A stretch of 44,530 bases of DNA from Nitrosomonas sp. (GCA_021604405.1 BQJA01000018.1:1-44530); one strand, 5' to 3'. Positions 19,597 through 30,113 are shown, counted from the stretch's first letter. The notes: generated from the letters alone by a model not told the origin. A program made the numbers and translations.

Positions 19597-19707
19597 ACCA
19601 TTTAATGCAAATTATTCGTAGTCACAAAACCAAATACGGAGAAAGCCGCCAGCGCTACAATGACGACTTTCCCTTTTCAAGCTTTAATCGGTAACAATTG
19701 CAAAAAA

Positions 19708-20433
19708 TTATTCAATAATTTTTGTCAAAATTGCCGATTCTCTAGGATCTCTAAAATCAACAGGGATACCACTGGCATCAACACCTTCGCTAAACAATCC
19801 AATAATTAACTGATCGCCGCTCTGTCGCACACCAATGATTTCATTTTGTTGCCATTCATTATTTATTATTGCGCCACGGAAAGTGCCGCTACCGGAAACA
19901 ATACCATAAACAAAGGTTTCTGATAAATTTGGCACGATCTCCCTACTCCCGATATCCGGATGACCAGTCGCCGATCCTGAAATGATTGATGCTGTGAAAC
20001 CATCTACCTGTCTACAATTTGCAGAAGCATCGCTACCAGCGCCACGAATAGTATATAAGGAACGGTTCTCACTTAATAAAGACGGTCCTTCCAATAAGTA
20101 GCATGCATTATTTTGGGTTTTATACAATCCAGGTACGATATTCGCTACTGAAATTGGCTGTGAAGGGGTAACCGATGAAATCTGCTCAAAGATTAATCCA
20201 GTATCAGGGGAAAAAGTAAACTTAAATGCAACGTCAAACAAAGTTGTCTGACCTGTATCAATGTCAGTAACTGGTACGCGAAGCATAGTAATATTGCGTC
20301 CACTACCAACTACATTTGCTGATTCAAAATTAATACTAAATGTGGTTCCCGGTACCACCTCAGCAATTGTATGCACGGACATCAGATTGGCTGAAACAAA
20401 TATTAAAGTCGCGATAATCGATTTTATCTTCAT
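19708..20433 (-). CDS. Hypothetical exported protein
   Basis: I do not recognise this family. The 241-residue protein begins with a clear signal peptide (MKIKSIIATLIFVSANLMS) with a likely cleavage near VHTIA/EVV at about residue 25. The mature part is rich in Ser, Gly, Ile and Thr with alternating hydrophobic residues, which suggests a mostly beta fold, and has two cysteines (NNACYLL and ANCRQV) about 30 residues apart that could form a disulfide in the periplasm. It stands alone between an IS relic and xerD, convergent with the preceding gene. It has normal coding character and may be a lineage-specific protein; function is unknown. Confidence 0.8.
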   Translation of the reverse strand: MKIKSIIATLIFVSANLMSVHTIAEVVPGTTFSINFESANVVGSGRNITMLRVPVTDIDTGQTTLFDVAFKFTFSPDTGLIFEQISSVTPSQPISVANIVPGLYKTQNNACYLLEGPSLLSENRSLYTIRGAGSDASANCRQVDGFTASIISGSATGHPDIGSREIVPNLSETFVYGIVSGSGTFRGAIINNEWQQNEIIGVRQSGDQLIIGLFSEGVDASGIPVDFRDPRESAILTKIIE

Positions 20434-20491
20434 GACACGTTCTCTTTTTTATTGAAAGAATACCTAGTATAGGTAAATAGTGTCATTCATA

Positions 20492-21403
20492 CTACCCTCG
20501 CGGATGATGCTTAGCATGCAACTGTTTCAATCGTTCCCGAGCGATATGCGTATAAATCTGTGTGGTGGAAATGTCCGCATGACCCAATAGTAATTGAACC
20601 ACACGCAAATCAGCACCATGATTCAGCAAATGGGTTGCAAACGCGTGACGCAAGGTATGTGGTGATAATGGCTTATCGATTCCCGCTTGTTGTGCATGAC
20701 GCTTGATGAGGTACCAGAATGCCTGACGGGTCATTCCAGCGCCTCGCGTAGTAACAAAAATCGTATCCGAAACCTTGCTTCCAAGTAGCAAAGGGCGCGC
20801 ATTTTCAGTATATCTATTTAACCATATCAATGCTTCTTCACCGAGTGGCGCAAGGCGCTCCTTACTTCCCTTGCCCATGACCCTGACAACACCCATATCC
20901 TGACTTAGTTGCGAATTTTTCAGACTGACCAATTCGGACACGCGCAAGCCACTGGCGTAAAGCACTTCCAGCATAGTACGATCACGCAAACCTAACGGGT
21001 ATTTGATATCTGGGGCATTTAATAAAACTTCCACATCGGTTTCATTCAGACTTTGCGGAAGATGACGCGGCAGCTTAGGGCTTTCAATATTCTGACTAGG
21101 ATCAACTTGGACTCTACCCTGTCGCAGCAGAAAACGATAAAAACGTCTTAAAGTTGACAGCTCCCGGCTCGTTGTACTGGCTTTAATCTTAGCTGACACA
21201 CGGGCAGCAAGAAACGCCAGCAAATCGGAATGTGTGGCACTTATTAGTGTTCGGTTATTCTGGCTGTGCTCAACTAACCAAAAACTGAACTGCCGCAGAT
21301 CGTTACTATAACTCTCCAGCGTATTACGCGACAAACCTTCTTCTAACCATAGGGAGTCTGAGAATTCATCCAGTATTTGGCCATCACATTCAGGCACCTT
21401 CAT
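20492..21403 (-). CDS. xerD: Tyrosine recombinase XerD
   Basis: XerD acts with XerC and FtsK at dif to resolve chromosome dimers. The N-terminal SAM-like DNA-binding domain (about 10-95) is followed by the catalytic domain. Catalytic residues are R154 (ASGLRVSE), K178 (GKGSKER), H249 and R252 (SPHTLRHAFATHLL), H275 (LGHADIST) and nucleophile Y284 (QIYTH). Length 303 is typical for XerD. The first 14 bases overlap the end of ogt, so the two are probably co-transcribed. I prefer XerD over XerC because of LGHADISTTQIYTHI and the overall match; a plasmid or phage integrase is unlikely at this length with these motifs. Confidence 0.93.
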   Translation of the reverse strand: MKVPECDGQILDEFSDSLWLEEGLSRNTLESYSNDLRQFSFWLVEHSQNNRTLISATHSDLLAFLAARVSAKIKASTTSRELSTLRRFYRFLLRQGRVQVDPSQNIESPKLPRHLPQSLNETDVEVLLNAPDIKYPLGLRDRTMLEVLYASGLRVSELVSLKNSQLSQDMGVVRVMGKGSKERLAPLGEEALIWLNRYTENARPLLLGSKVSDTIFVTTRGAGMTRQAFWYLIKRHAQQAGIDKPLSPHTLRHAFATHLLNHGADLRVVQLLLGHADISTTQIYTHIARERLKQLHAKHHPRG

Positions 21404-21863
21404 GATGTAACAACCAGCGTTTGATTGTTAAAGGAAAGCCATCCGTCGCATTCATGAATCCTCCTAAACGGCCATTTTTTGCGATAACGCGATGACACGG
21501 AATCACAATCGGTATTCGGTTGGCACCACATGCTCGCCCCACCGCCCGGGGTGAGGAATGCAAATTTGACGCAATGTTTGCATAACTGCTGGTTTTTCCG
21601 CCAGGTATTGCCTGAATGGATTGCCAAACCCGCTTTTGATATGGCGTACCCTCAATGTGCAAAGACAAATCGAATTCAAAACACGGATCAGCTAAGTATT
21701 CTTGTAGCTGTCGGCAGACCTCCTTCGCTAGCGTATTTTGCGGTGCTAAGCTCGGCGTATCCAGTGGAAGATAATCAATACCAACCAGCCAGTCTTCTTC
21801 CGTTCGTATACCCAAAACAGAAAATTGTGTAGCTAATTTTGCATGATAACAATTATTTGGCAT
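21390..21863 (-). CDS. ogt: Methylated-DNA--protein-cysteine methyltransferase
   Basis: A suicide DNA repair protein that takes the methyl group from O6-methylguanine onto its own cysteine. The active site IPCHRVI has C123, followed by GRLGGF as in the family, and the helix-turn-helix region carries the arginine finger in RAVGRACGANR. At 157 residues it has only the transferase domain, without the AraC-type AdaA domain. The gene overlaps xerD by 14 bases on the same strand. The distinction between names ogt and ada C-terminal form is by size only. Confidence 0.93.
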   Translation of the reverse strand: MPNNCYHAKLATQFSVLGIRTEEDWLVGIDYLPLDTPSLAPQNTLAKEVCRQLQEYLADPCFEFDLSLHIEGTPYQKRVWQSIQAIPGGKTSSYANIASNLHSSPRAVGRACGANRIPIVIPCHRVIAKNGRLGGFMNATDGFPLTIKRWLLHHEGA

Positions 21864-21949
21864 AAGATCAGCAACAGGTATAAATTAATCAAAAAACCAA
21901 ATCTAACGATACCAATTATTGCAACCACGACGGCCAGCAGTCAGTCTAG

Positions 21950-23872
21950 CTAATTGCCACTCAACGAATTTAATAACATCAGGTCATTGAGTCTTTTTAC
22001 GAAAGAGGCCGGATCATCTAGCTGTCCTCCTTCCGCCAATAATGCCTGGTCAAACAGAATATGACTCCAGTCATCGAAATGTTTCTCTTCTGCTTTTAAT
22101 CGCCGTATCATTGGATGCTGCGTGTTGATTTCAAGGATCGGTTTTGTATGGCCGACTTTCTGCCCTGTTGATTTAAGCAGGCGTTCTAGATTGCCACTCA
22201 TATCGTGGGTATCGGCTACTAGGCAAGCGGGTGACTCAGTTAATCGATATGTGACGCGAACATCTTTTACCTGATCGTCCAATACTTTTTTCATTTTCTC
22301 GATTAACTCGTTAAATTCACTTGCTTCCTTTTCATGCGCTTGTTTTTCCGCTGCATCCTCCATATTGCCAAGGTCAAGACTTCCCTTGGCAACGGATTGC
22401 AACGGTTTGCCATCAAACTCGGTCAAATGCGCTACTAACCATTCATCAACACGCTCGGATAACAGTAAAACTTCGATACCTTTTTTTCGGAAAATTTCCA
22501 AGTGAGGACTATTTTTTGCGGCATTAAGACTGTCCGCCGTTACATAATAAATTTTATCCTGCCCCTCTTTCATCCGACTGATATAGTCGCTTAATGAAAC
22601 TGACGATTCATCAGATTCATCATGGGTTGAAATAAAGCGCAATAACCCGGCAATACGTTCACGATTGGCAAAATCTTCTCCGACGCCTTCTTTTAAAACC
22701 TGACCGAACTCCTGCCAGAATTTTTTAAATTTTTCCTTACCTTCATCATCCTCTTTCTTTGCCAGATCTTCTATAAGTCCAAGAACTTTCTTGACGACGC
22801 CCGCTCTGATCGATTCAATATCTTTAGATTCCTGCAGTATTTCCCGGGAAACATTCAAAGGCAGATTATTGGAATCAATGACACCGCGCACAAAACGAAG
22901 ATAATTTGGCATTAATTTGTCCGCATCATCCATGATAAAAACGCGTTGCACATAAAGCTTTATACCATGACGATGCTCACGATCGAACATATCAAACGGA
23001 GCACGTGAAGGAATATATAACAATTGCGTATATTCCTGTTTACCTTCAACTTTGGCATGGAGATAAGTTAAGGGTGGTTCAAAGTCGTGGGCGACATGCT
23101 TGTAAAACTCATTATACTGTTCATCTGTTATTTCATTTTTCGGCCGCGCCCATAATGCGCTGGCTTGGTTGATCGTTTCATCTTCGTCAGTAATTTTGTT
23201 GGCTTTTTCTTCTTCAGACCATTCCTCCTTTTTCATCACAATCGGCAATGTGATGTGATCCGAATATTTGCGTATAATGCTGCGCAAGCGCATGCCGTTC
23301 AATAATTCATCTTCTTCCTCACGCAAATGGAGAGTTATTTCTGTTCCACGCTGTTCCTTATTGACAGTTTCCAACGTATATTCACCTTCGCCGCTAGATT
23401 CCCAGCAAACGCCATGCTCTGGCGTTAAACCGGCGCGCCGGGTAATTAGCGTCACTTTCTCGGCGACAATAAAAGAGGAATAAAAACCGACGCCGAACTG
23501 GCCAATTAGATGCGCATCCTTAACTTGGTCACCCGTTAGCGAATTAAAAAATTCCCGTGTTCCAGACTTGGCTATGGTACCTATATGATCGATCACCTCT
23601 TGCCGGGACATTCCAATGCCATTATCCGAAACGGTAATCGTCCGAGCTGCCGCATCGCAACTTACTTGAATTTTAAGATCGGAATCGGACTCATACAGGG
23701 CACTATCCGTTAACCCTTCAAAGCGCAGTTTATCAGCTGCATCAGAAGCATTTGAAATCAGCTCGCGCAAAAATATTTCCTTGTTGCTGTATAAGGAATG
23801 AATCATCAGCTGTAAAAGTTGCTTGGCTTCAGCCTGAAAATTCATACGTTCTTTTATAGATTCCGCTTGCAC
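21950..23872 (-). CDS. htpG: Chaperone HtpG (bacterial Hsp90)
   Basis: HtpG is the cytosolic Hsp90 homodimer, an ATP-dependent chaperone. The N-terminal GHKL ATPase motifs are present: [26 protein letters not shown] and GQFGVGFYS. The middle domain (about 230-510) and the dimerisation domain with ML-x-LNSL near the end follow; there is no MEEVD-like tail, as expected in bacteria. Length 640 is normal. The start is GTG at 23872: AGGAG lies six bases upstream, whereas the ATG at codon 10 has no such site. A sigma32-like promoter lies directly upstream. Confidence 0.98.
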   Translation of the reverse strand: MQAESIKERMNFQAEAKQLLQLMIHSLYSNKEIFLRELISNASDAADKLRFEGLTDSALYESDSDLKIQVSCDAAARTITVSDNGIGMSRQEVIDHIGTIAKSGTREFFNSLTGDQVKDAHLIGQFGVGFYSSFIVAEKVTLITRRAGLTPEHGVCWESSGEGEYTLETVNKEQRGTEITLHLREEEDELLNGMRLRSIIRKYSDHITLPIVMKKEEWSEEEKANKITDEDETINQASALWARPKNEITDEQYNEFYKHVAHDFEPPLTYLHAKVEGKQEYTQLLYIPSRAPFDMFDREHRHGIKLYVQRVFIMDDADKLMPNYLRFVRGVIDSNNLPLNVSREILQESKDIESIRAGVVKKVLGLIEDLAKKEDDEGKEKFKKFWQEFGQVLKEGVGEDFANRERIAGLLRFISTHDESDESSVSLSDYISRMKEGQDKIYYVTADSLNAAKNSPHLEIFRKKGIEVLLLSERVDEWLVAHLTEFDGKPLQSVAKGSLDLGNMEDAAEKQAHEKEASEFNELIEKMKKVLDDQVKDVRVTYRLTESPACLVADTHDMSGNLERLLKSTGQKVGHTKPILEINTQHPMIRRLKAEEKHFDDWSHILFDQALLAEGGQLDDPASFVKRLNDLMLLNSLSGN

Positions 23873-23904
23873 TATTTTCTCCTAGAATAAAACGATTTCA
23901 TATG

Positions 23905-23930
23905 ATGAGGGCAAATCAGGGGATTTCAAG
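23905..23930 (-). promoter_or_regulatory. Sigma32-like heat-shock promoter of htpG
   Basis: The minus strand reads CTTGAAA (23930-23924), a perfect heat-shock -35, then, 13 bases after CTTGAA, CCCTCAT (23911-23905), close to the consensus CCCCAT. The position gives a leader of about 25 bases with AGGAG before the GTG start. Control of htpG by sigma32 is well established in other proteobacteria, so motif and gene agree. Confidence 0.7.
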
Positions 23931-24074
23931 CAAAAAAATCAGTTGCCCGCAAAATTTTACGTACCAAACTGATTTTTAAACAATTGAGACTTTATTTATA
24001 CCAACTAAATAATTACAGGTAGCTGATTAATACTGACAGTTTTAAAGAAAAATTGTCTTAGAATCTGCACTAGC

Positions 24075-24097
24075 AAAAAATGTAATGCGTATTACAT
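24075..24097 (-). terminator. Terminator-like hairpin overlapping the nuoN stop
   Basis: ATGTAAT (24080-24086) and ATTACAT (24091-24097) form a perfect 7-base-pair stem with a 4-base loop; on the minus strand the stem is followed directly by a run of U (complement of 24075-24080). The stem includes the nuoN TAA at 24094-24092. The stem is AT-rich, so efficiency may be low, but the place at the end of the nuo operon fits. Confidence 0.5.
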
Positions 24098-25537
24098 AGA
24101 ATTCTGGATTGCGTATAAACTCAGACCCATTAGCACCTGCGGAAATATTCCCAGCACGATAATCGCTAATCCATTGATACTGAATAGTAATTTGACATCG
24201 CCATATGGCACAATGGGTTCATTACTGACCGGCTCGTCAAAGTACATCAGTTTGACAATGCGAAGATAGTAAAAGGCACCGATAACCGACAATAATACAG
24301 CCACAACCGCCAACCAGATATAGCCGGCATTTAAGACCGCTTGTAATACCGACAATTTTGCATAAAAGCCGATCATGGGAGGAATCCCGGCCATTGAAAG
24401 CATCAGCAACAAAGTAATAAATGCATACCAGGAATTTCGCTTATTAAGCCCCTTGAAATCATCGATATTTTCAGCTTCGAAACCTTCTCTCGACAACATC
24501 ATGATGACTGCAAAAGTGCCTAATGTCATTAGCACATAAGCAATCACATAAAACAATGCTGAACTGTAACCATTTGTGTCGGCGCTGATAAAACCAAGAA
24601 GAACAAAACCCATATGAGATATGGTGGAATAAGCCAGCATTCTCTTGATATTGCTCTGCGCGATGGCGGCGATATTCCCAACCGCCATTGACATGACCGC
24701 AAGTATTACGAGCATCCCCTGCCAATCGGCGACCATTTCTCCCATTCCCTCAACCAATAATCGCATTACAAAACCAAATGCTGCGAGTTTTGGTGCTGAA
24801 CCAATAAATAGCGTTACGGCTGTTGGCGCACCTTGATAAACATCCGGTGCCCACATATGAAAAGGGGCGGCACTTAACTTAAAACTGATACCCGCTACAA
24901 TAAACACCAAACCGACAACTAGAACTTCATGATTCGAAGTGCCGGCTTGTATGGCTTCAGTAACACTGGCAACATGCAACGAACCCGTAGCGCCGTAAAC
25001 CATGGACATACCATACAACAGGAACCCGGAAGCCAGCGCACCCAACACAAAAAACTTCATCGCAGCTTCAGTTGCCGTTACAAGATCACGTCGCAGCGCA
25101 ACCATTGCATACAGCGACAGTGAAAGCAACTCTAGTCCGAGATATAGCGTTAAAAAGTGGCTGGCGGAAATCATCACCATCATCCCCAATGTCGCAAACA
25201 ACACGAGGCTGAAAAATTCACCGGTATACATGTCACGTGTACTGATGTAGGCGCGGGAATATATTAAAACCGCGGCAACTGTCGCATATACCATTAATTT
25301 AAGTATATCCGCCATCACATCATCCACAAACATGCCTGAAAAGGTATAGCTTGGCTCAGATGAAATTGATGTAAAAGTTAGAACTGCACAGCCAACTAAA
25401 GCTATCTGTGCCAAACCGTAGGCAACATATCGTCTTTTTTCGCCTGCCACAAGATTAGCAAGCATCACCACGCACACCATCACGAGAAGAAATATCTCAG
25501 AATAGGCCGGTGCAAAATCAGGTGGTAGGAAATTCAT
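24092..25537 (-). CDS. nuoN: NADH-quinone oxidoreductase subunit N
   Basis: One of three antiporter-like membrane subunits that pump protons in complex I. The 481-residue protein is strongly hydrophobic, with about 14 predicted transmembrane helices. Family segments include [20 protein letters not shown], with a conserved lysine, and [19 protein letters not shown]. It is the last gene of the nuo operon, 18 bases after nuoM. The family resemblance to MrpD-type antiporters is expected; the operon context fixes the identity. Confidence 0.98.
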   Translation of the reverse strand: MNFLPPDFAPAYSEIFLLVMVCVVMLANLVAGEKRRYVAYGLAQIALVGCAVLTFTSISSEPSYTFSGMFVDDVMADILKLMVYATVAAVLIYSRAYISTRDMYTGEFFSLVLFATLGMMVMISASHFLTLYLGLELLSLSLYAMVALRRDLVTATEAAMKFFVLGALASGFLLYGMSMVYGATGSLHVASVTEAIQAGTSNHEVLVVGLVFIVAGISFKLSAAPFHMWAPDVYQGAPTAVTLFIGSAPKLAAFGFVMRLLVEGMGEMVADWQGMLVILAVMSMAVGNIAAIAQSNIKRMLAYSTISHMGFVLLGFISADTNGYSSALFYVIAYVLMTLGTFAVIMMLSREGFEAENIDDFKGLNKRNSWYAFITLLLMLSMAGIPPMIGFYAKLSVLQAVLNAGYIWLAVVAVLLSVIGAFYYLRIVKLMYFDEPVSNEPIVPYGDVKLLFSINGLAIIVLGIFPQVLMGLSLYAIQNSM

Positions 25538-25555
25538 TAATCAACAATCCTTAAT

Positions 25556-27040
25556 TTAAAGTTTGCTGTTAGCTACATGCGCAAGCAGTTCATCCACTGT
25601 TGCATGCATCACTTCTGTAATAGGAAACGGATAGACACCCATCCACAATACGGCCAACGCCAGGATCGCCAATACCGCAAATTCGCGCTTGGAAATATCC
25701 TGCAGTCCTTCTACAGCCGGACTGGCGACAGCGCCAAAAATCACGCGTTTATACATCCATAGAGTATAAACTGCACCAAATATCAATGTCGTCGCGGCAA
25801 AAAATGCATACCAAAAGTTAACTTTGACTGCACCCATAATTACCATAAATTCACCAACAAAACCGCTGGTACCGGGTAACCCCGCATTGGCCATTGCAAA
25901 TAGCATAAAGAAAGCCGCAAACACAGGCATTGAATTAACAACGCCACCATAATCGGCTATTTGGCGCGAATGTAATCGATCGTAAAGAACACCGACACAA
26001 AGAAACATCGCGCCAGAGATAAATCCATGTGAAATCATTTGTACCATGGCACCTTCGATACCATAGGCATTAAACAGAAAAAAACCCAAGGTAACAAAAC
26101 CCATATGTGCTACAGAAGAGTAAGCAATGAGCTTTTTCATGTCAGCCTGCATTATTGCAACGAGTCCGATATAAACAACCGCGATGAGAGATAACACGAT
26201 CATCAGTCCCGCCAGCTGCTGACTCGCATCTGGAACAATCGGCAAAGAAAAGCGCAGGAATCCATAACCACCCATTTTCAGTAATATCGCTGCTAGAACC
26301 ACCGAACCGCCAGTTGGCGCTTCGACGTGCGCATCTGGCAGCCATGTATGCACCGGCCACATTGGCACTTTAACTGCAAATGCGAGCAAAAATGCAATGA
26401 ATATCAGGATCTGCGGCTCTATCGGTAATGGCAATTTGTGGAAATCAAGTATGGAAAAACTACCATCCGAAACATAATAAAGATAAATAAACGCCACCAG
26501 CATTAATAGCGAACCAAGCAGCGTATAAAGGAAAAATTTGATTGCAGCATAGACCCGATTAGGTCCACCCCAAATACCAATAATCAAAAACATTGGGATT
26601 AAGGAAGCTTCCCAGAAGGCATAAAAAAGAATAGCGTCAAGTGATGCAAATACGCCATTGACTATACCCGACATAATCAGGAAAGCACCCATGTATTGCG
26701 AAACCCGTTCCCGGATCACTTCCCAACCCGCCATAACCACCAGTGGTGTCGTAAAGCAGTTTAGTAATATCAGGGGCATTGATATGCCATCAACACCCAA
26801 ATGATAGAAAATATTGAAGCGCTCAACCCAGACATGCTTTTCGGCAAATTGCATGGTGCTCGCACTCGGGTCAAACTGTAAATACAATGGGATCGCTACC
26901 AGAAAACCTAGTACGGATCCGCTGATCGCGATTAATCGAGCTGCCTGCGCATTTCGATCACCGCCCGTTGCGAGCACCGCCAATCCAAAAAAGATTGGCA
27001 GCCAGATAATTAAACTTAATAGTGGGAAACCAAACAACAT
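25556..27040 (-). CDS. nuoM: NADH-quinone oxidoreductase subunit M
   Basis: Second antiporter-like proton-channel subunit of complex I. At 494 residues, with about 14 membrane helices, it shows FYAFWEASLIPMFLIIGIWGG with the conserved glutamate, KVPMWPVHTWLPDAHVEAPTGGSVVLA and MKKLIAYSSVAHMGF. It lies between nuoL and nuoN on the minus strand, 78 bases after nuoL. All parts of the family alignment that I can recall are present and no frameshift is seen. Confidence 0.98.
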   Translation of the reverse strand: MLFGFPLLSLIIWLPIFFGLAVLATGGDRNAQAARLIAISGSVLGFLVAIPLYLQFDPSASTMQFAEKHVWVERFNIFYHLGVDGISMPLILLNCFTTPLVVMAGWEVIRERVSQYMGAFLIMSGIVNGVFASLDAILFYAFWEASLIPMFLIIGIWGGPNRVYAAIKFFLYTLLGSLLMLVAFIYLYYVSDGSFSILDFHKLPLPIEPQILIFIAFLLAFAVKVPMWPVHTWLPDAHVEAPTGGSVVLAAILLKMGGYGFLRFSLPIVPDASQQLAGLMIVLSLIAVVYIGLVAIMQADMKKLIAYSSVAHMGFVTLGFFLFNAYGIEGAMVQMISHGFISGAMFLCVGVLYDRLHSRQIADYGGVVNSMPVFAAFFMLFAMANAGLPGTSGFVGEFMVIMGAVKVNFWYAFFAATTLIFGAVYTLWMYKRVIFGAVASPAVEGLQDISKREFAVLAILALAVLWMGVYPFPITEVMHATVDELLAHVANSKL

Positions 27041-27118
27041 GTTTATTCCGTTATTATTAATCAGCGCGGATCCGCTAACATAAAAAGTTGACGGAAATGC
27101 GCTATGTCCATTGCTTAT

Positions 27119-29068
27119 TTATTTGAATTGATACAACCACAGCGTTATTAAGATAAACACACCGACTATCATGGTAAACGCATAGTGGTAGATGTAGCCA
27201 GTCTGAAAACGGCGCACTAGCATCGCTGTCCATGCAACAACACGCGCGGTTCCATTGACAAAAAAACCATCGATTACTTTTATGTCACCAAATTTCCACA
27301 GTCCCTTACTGAGTGCTCGTGTCCCACCTGCAAAAAACCACGAATAAAACTCGTCTATGTAATATTTACGATCTAAGAGTGTATGGATCGGCAGCATCCA
27401 TTTTTTAATTTTCCCAGGAATATCCGGTCGCAAAATATATAAAAACCAAGCGGTGAAGATACCTGCGAGTGAGAGCCAGAACGGTATGGTCGATAATGCG
27501 TGCATCATCATGCCGCCAATACCTGTGAAAGTTGCACCAAGCTGTTCTATCGCGTCATGCTGAGACGAGACATATATTGCATTCGAAAAATAATCGCCAA
27601 ACACCATTGGACCAATAAACCACCCCGCCGCTATCGTCGGGATTGCCAATACGACCAGCGGGAGTGTCACAACCCACGGCGATTCATGTAAATGTTCCCT
27701 AGTATGCGTATCCATGCGTGGTTTACCGTGAAATGTCACAAACACCAGTCTGAAAGTATAGAGAGCCGTCACAAAAACGGTAGCCAGCACACAAAAATAA
27801 GCAAACTCTACACCGGGAATATTTGCAAAGCCCACTGCCTCAATAATCGCATCCTTAGAAAAGAAGCCAGAAAACCCAGGCACACCGGCGCTAGCTAGAG
27901 CGGCAATAAACATGGTCCAATAAGTAATGGGCATATACTTTTTCAAACCACCCATCTTTTGCATATTCTGCTCATGATGCATGGCAATAATCACTGAACC
28001 AGCCCCTAAAAACAACACCGCTTTAAAAAAGGCATGCGTCATTAAATGAAATATTGCAGCGGAATATGCAGAAGCACCCAGCGCAACTGTCATGTAACCC
28101 AGTTGAGACAAGGTCGAATACGCAACGACACGCTTAATATCATTCTGAACAACTGCTACCAGCGCCATAAACAATGTGGTTATACCACCGATGATTAATA
28201 TCAGGGTCAGGGCCGTTTCAGAATGTTCAAACAGTGGAGACATACGCGCGACCATAAATATCCCAGCAGTAACCATGGTTGCTGCATGTATTAGCGCGGA
28301 TATCGGTGTTGGACCTTCCATTGAATCAGGTAGCCATACATGTAGTGGGAATTGTGCCGATTTACCCATTGCACCTATAAATAGCAGTATGCAAATGACC
28401 GTAATAACCAGCCAGGAAGAACCAGTAACTAATTCCACCGATTCATTTGCCATTTGCGGGACGCTGGAAAAAACTGCTGCGTAATCCAGGGTACCGAAAT
28501 ACATTAGAATCAGCGCGATACCGAGCAAAAAACCAAAGTCCCCCACACGATTAACAAGAAATGCCTTCAGATTGGCATATATCGCTGTCGGTCGCGTATA
28601 CCAAAAACCAATTAACAAATAAGACACCAGTCCCACAGCTTCCCAGCCAAAAAAGAGCTGAAGGAAATTGTTTGACATCACCAGCATCATCATCGAGAAG
28701 GTGAATAAGGAAATATAGCTAAAAAAGCGTTGATAGCCCGGATCATCATGCATATAACCAATGGTGTAAATATGCACCATCAAAGATACCAAGCTAACCA
28801 CAACCATCATTGTGGCGGACAATTGATCTATCAGAAAACCGATTTCAAAACGGGTATCACCCGTAACGAGCCAAGTATAAACACTCCCATTAAATGTATT
28901 GCCATCTAATACATCAAAAAAAATTACAATAGAAGCAATCAGCGATACGAAAACCAGTGATATCGTTATTCGATGACTCCAAGTACGCCCGATAAAACGG
29001 CCGAATAACCCTGCAGTGATTGCCCCAATCAGTGGCGCCAGCGGTACAAGTAAATAAAGTGTCTGCAT
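27119..29068 (-). CDS. nuoL: NADH-quinone oxidoreductase subunit L
   Basis: The distal proton-pumping subunit of complex I, with the long lateral helix that couples the antiporter-like subunits. The 649-residue protein has the conserved blocks FFGWEAVGLVSYLLIGFWY, GKSAQFPLHVWLPDSMEGPTPISALIHAATMVTAG and IKRVVAYSTLSQLGYM; the C-terminal region (about 500-649) corresponds to the lateral helix and terminal transmembrane segment. It follows nuoK after 60 bases and precedes nuoM. Length is near the family norm of 610-680. Confidence 0.98.
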   Translation of the reverse strand: MQTLYLLVPLAPLIGAITAGLFGRFIGRTWSHRITISLVFVSLIASIVIFFDVLDGNTFNGSVYTWLVTGDTRFEIGFLIDQLSATMMVVVSLVSLMVHIYTIGYMHDDPGYQRFFSYISLFTFSMMMLVMSNNFLQLFFGWEAVGLVSYLLIGFWYTRPTAIYANLKAFLVNRVGDFGFLLGIALILMYFGTLDYAAVFSSVPQMANESVELVTGSSWLVITVICILLFIGAMGKSAQFPLHVWLPDSMEGPTPISALIHAATMVTAGIFMVARMSPLFEHSETALTLILIIGGITTLFMALVAVVQNDIKRVVAYSTLSQLGYMTVALGASAYSAAIFHLMTHAFFKAVLFLGAGSVIIAMHHEQNMQKMGGLKKYMPITYWTMFIAALASAGVPGFSGFFSKDAIIEAVGFANIPGVEFAYFCVLATVFVTALYTFRLVFVTFHGKPRMDTHTREHLHESPWVVTLPLVVLAIPTIAAGWFIGPMVFGDYFSNAIYVSSQHDAIEQLGATFTGIGGMMMHALSTIPFWLSLAGIFTAWFLYILRPDIPGKIKKWMLPIHTLLDRKYYIDEFYSWFFAGGTRALSKGLWKFGDIKVIDGFFVNGTARVVAWTAMLVRRFQTGYIYHYAFTMIVGVFILITLWLYQFK

Positions 29069-29128
29069 TACATTCTTAAAGTTATATGTCAGTTAATGCG
29101 CTGCTAACCCATAAAACCGATTAAAGGA

Positions 29129-29434
29129 TCAGCCTTTGAGTTTATCCAGATCATCGACATTAATCGTCCGCAAATTGCGAAATAATACGACTAAAATAGC
29201 TAGACCAATAGCGGCCTCAGCCGCAGCAACTGTCAAGATAAAGAATACGAAAATCTGCCCGGCAATATCCTGCAGGTAATAGGAAAACGCGACAAAATTC
29301 ATATTCACGGCTAATAGCATCAATTCAATTGCCATCAGCAAAATAATAACGTTCTTCCGATTAAGAAAGATTCCAACCACGCCTATTGCAAATAAAATTG
29401 CACCGAGCACCAGATAATGGGATAACGATACCAA
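29129..29434 (-). CDS. nuoK: NADH-quinone oxidoreductase subunit K
   Basis: Small three-helix membrane subunit of complex I (MnhC-like) that contributes to the proton channel. The 101-residue protein contains [26 protein letters not shown], with the conserved membrane glutamate, and a second glutamate in [14 protein letters not shown]. The start is TTG at 29434: AAGGGG lies eight bases upstream and the protein then begins M-V-S-L-S-H-Y, as is usual. It lies between nuoJ and nuoL with short spacers. Confidence 0.97.
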   Translation of the reverse strand: MVSLSHYLVLGAILFAIGVVGIFLNRKNVIILLMAIELMLLAVNMNFVAFSYYLQDIAGQIFVFFILTVAAAEAAIGLAILVVLFRNLRTINVDDLDKLKG

Positions 29435-29487
29435 GTTAACGGCCCCTTATTAAATACAGCTTCTAAAACAGTTATTCATACAAATCG

Positions 29488-30093
29488 TTAGTCTTTTTTT
29501 TCAGATGCCATTGGCACAATACGAATCCGGTCTTCGCGGTTCACTGCAACCTGTTTAGCAGGATTTGGCGATCGCTTGTCGGCACGATGTCTTAGGGTTA
29601 AAGCAATTGCGGCCACCATTGCGACCAAAAGAATCACCGCAGCCAGCTCAAAGGCATAGACGTATTCAGTATAAATTAGAAGACCAAGCGCCTTAGTGTT
29701 ACTGTAGTCTGCAGCCTGTGCGGGAGGTCGTGGCATCTCATTCAGGCCAAATTCCCCACCCATTAACACCATTGCCATTTGTGTCACCAATATTAATGCC
29801 AGCAAAGCGCCAAACGGAAACCATTTCCAGAATCCTTCGCGCAAACGATCCAGATTAATATCCAGCATCATCACCACAAACAGAAATAACACCATGACGG
29901 CACCGACATAGACCAATACTAAAGTAATAGCGAGAAACTCCGCTTCTAACAACAACCATAAACCCGCGCAGGTAACGAAAGACAAAACCAACAGCAACGC
30001 AGAATAAACTGGGTTACGTGATGTAATCACACCCAGCGCTGATATAACCAGTACGGTGGCAAAAAAATAAAAAACCAGATCCTGAAAACTCAT
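29488..30093 (-). CDS. nuoJ: NADH-quinone oxidoreductase subunit J
   Basis: Membrane subunit of complex I with five helices, next to NuoK and NuoA at the quinone-side end of the membrane arm. The protein shows the family's start (FYFFATVLVISALGVITSRNPVYSALLLVLSF) and EAEFLAITLVLVYVGAVMVLFLFVVMML, including the pi-bulge region. Its 201 residues include a hydrophilic tail from about 165. It starts 20 bases after nuoI. Confidence 0.97.
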   Translation of the reverse strand: MSFQDLVFYFFATVLVISALGVITSRNPVYSALLLVLSFVTCAGLWLLLEAEFLAITLVLVYVGAVMVLFLFVVMMLDINLDRLREGFWKWFPFGALLALILVTQMAMVLMGGEFGLNEMPRPPAQAADYSNTKALGLLIYTEYVYAFELAAVILLVAMVAAIALTLRHRADKRSPNPAKQVAVNREDRIRIVPMASEKKD

Positions 30094-30113
30094 TTGTATT
30101 TTAGTTACTCAAT

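Larger units (their letters stand above)
19198..19707. other. Gene-free stretch holding an IS256 relic
   Basis: Between the glycan-type gene and the convergent exported-protein gene there are 510 bases without an intact gene. The central part (about 19285-19596) is a decayed IS256-family transposase end, annotated separately. The left 90 bases and right 110 bases show nothing that I can assign. Confidence 0.6.

Noticed and set aside
19600..19690. Possible IS110-like end (minus-strand frame reading GKVVIVALAAF...)
   Set aside because: Only a few residues resemble the conserved end of IS110 transposases, and the conserved MRKLL core is missing.
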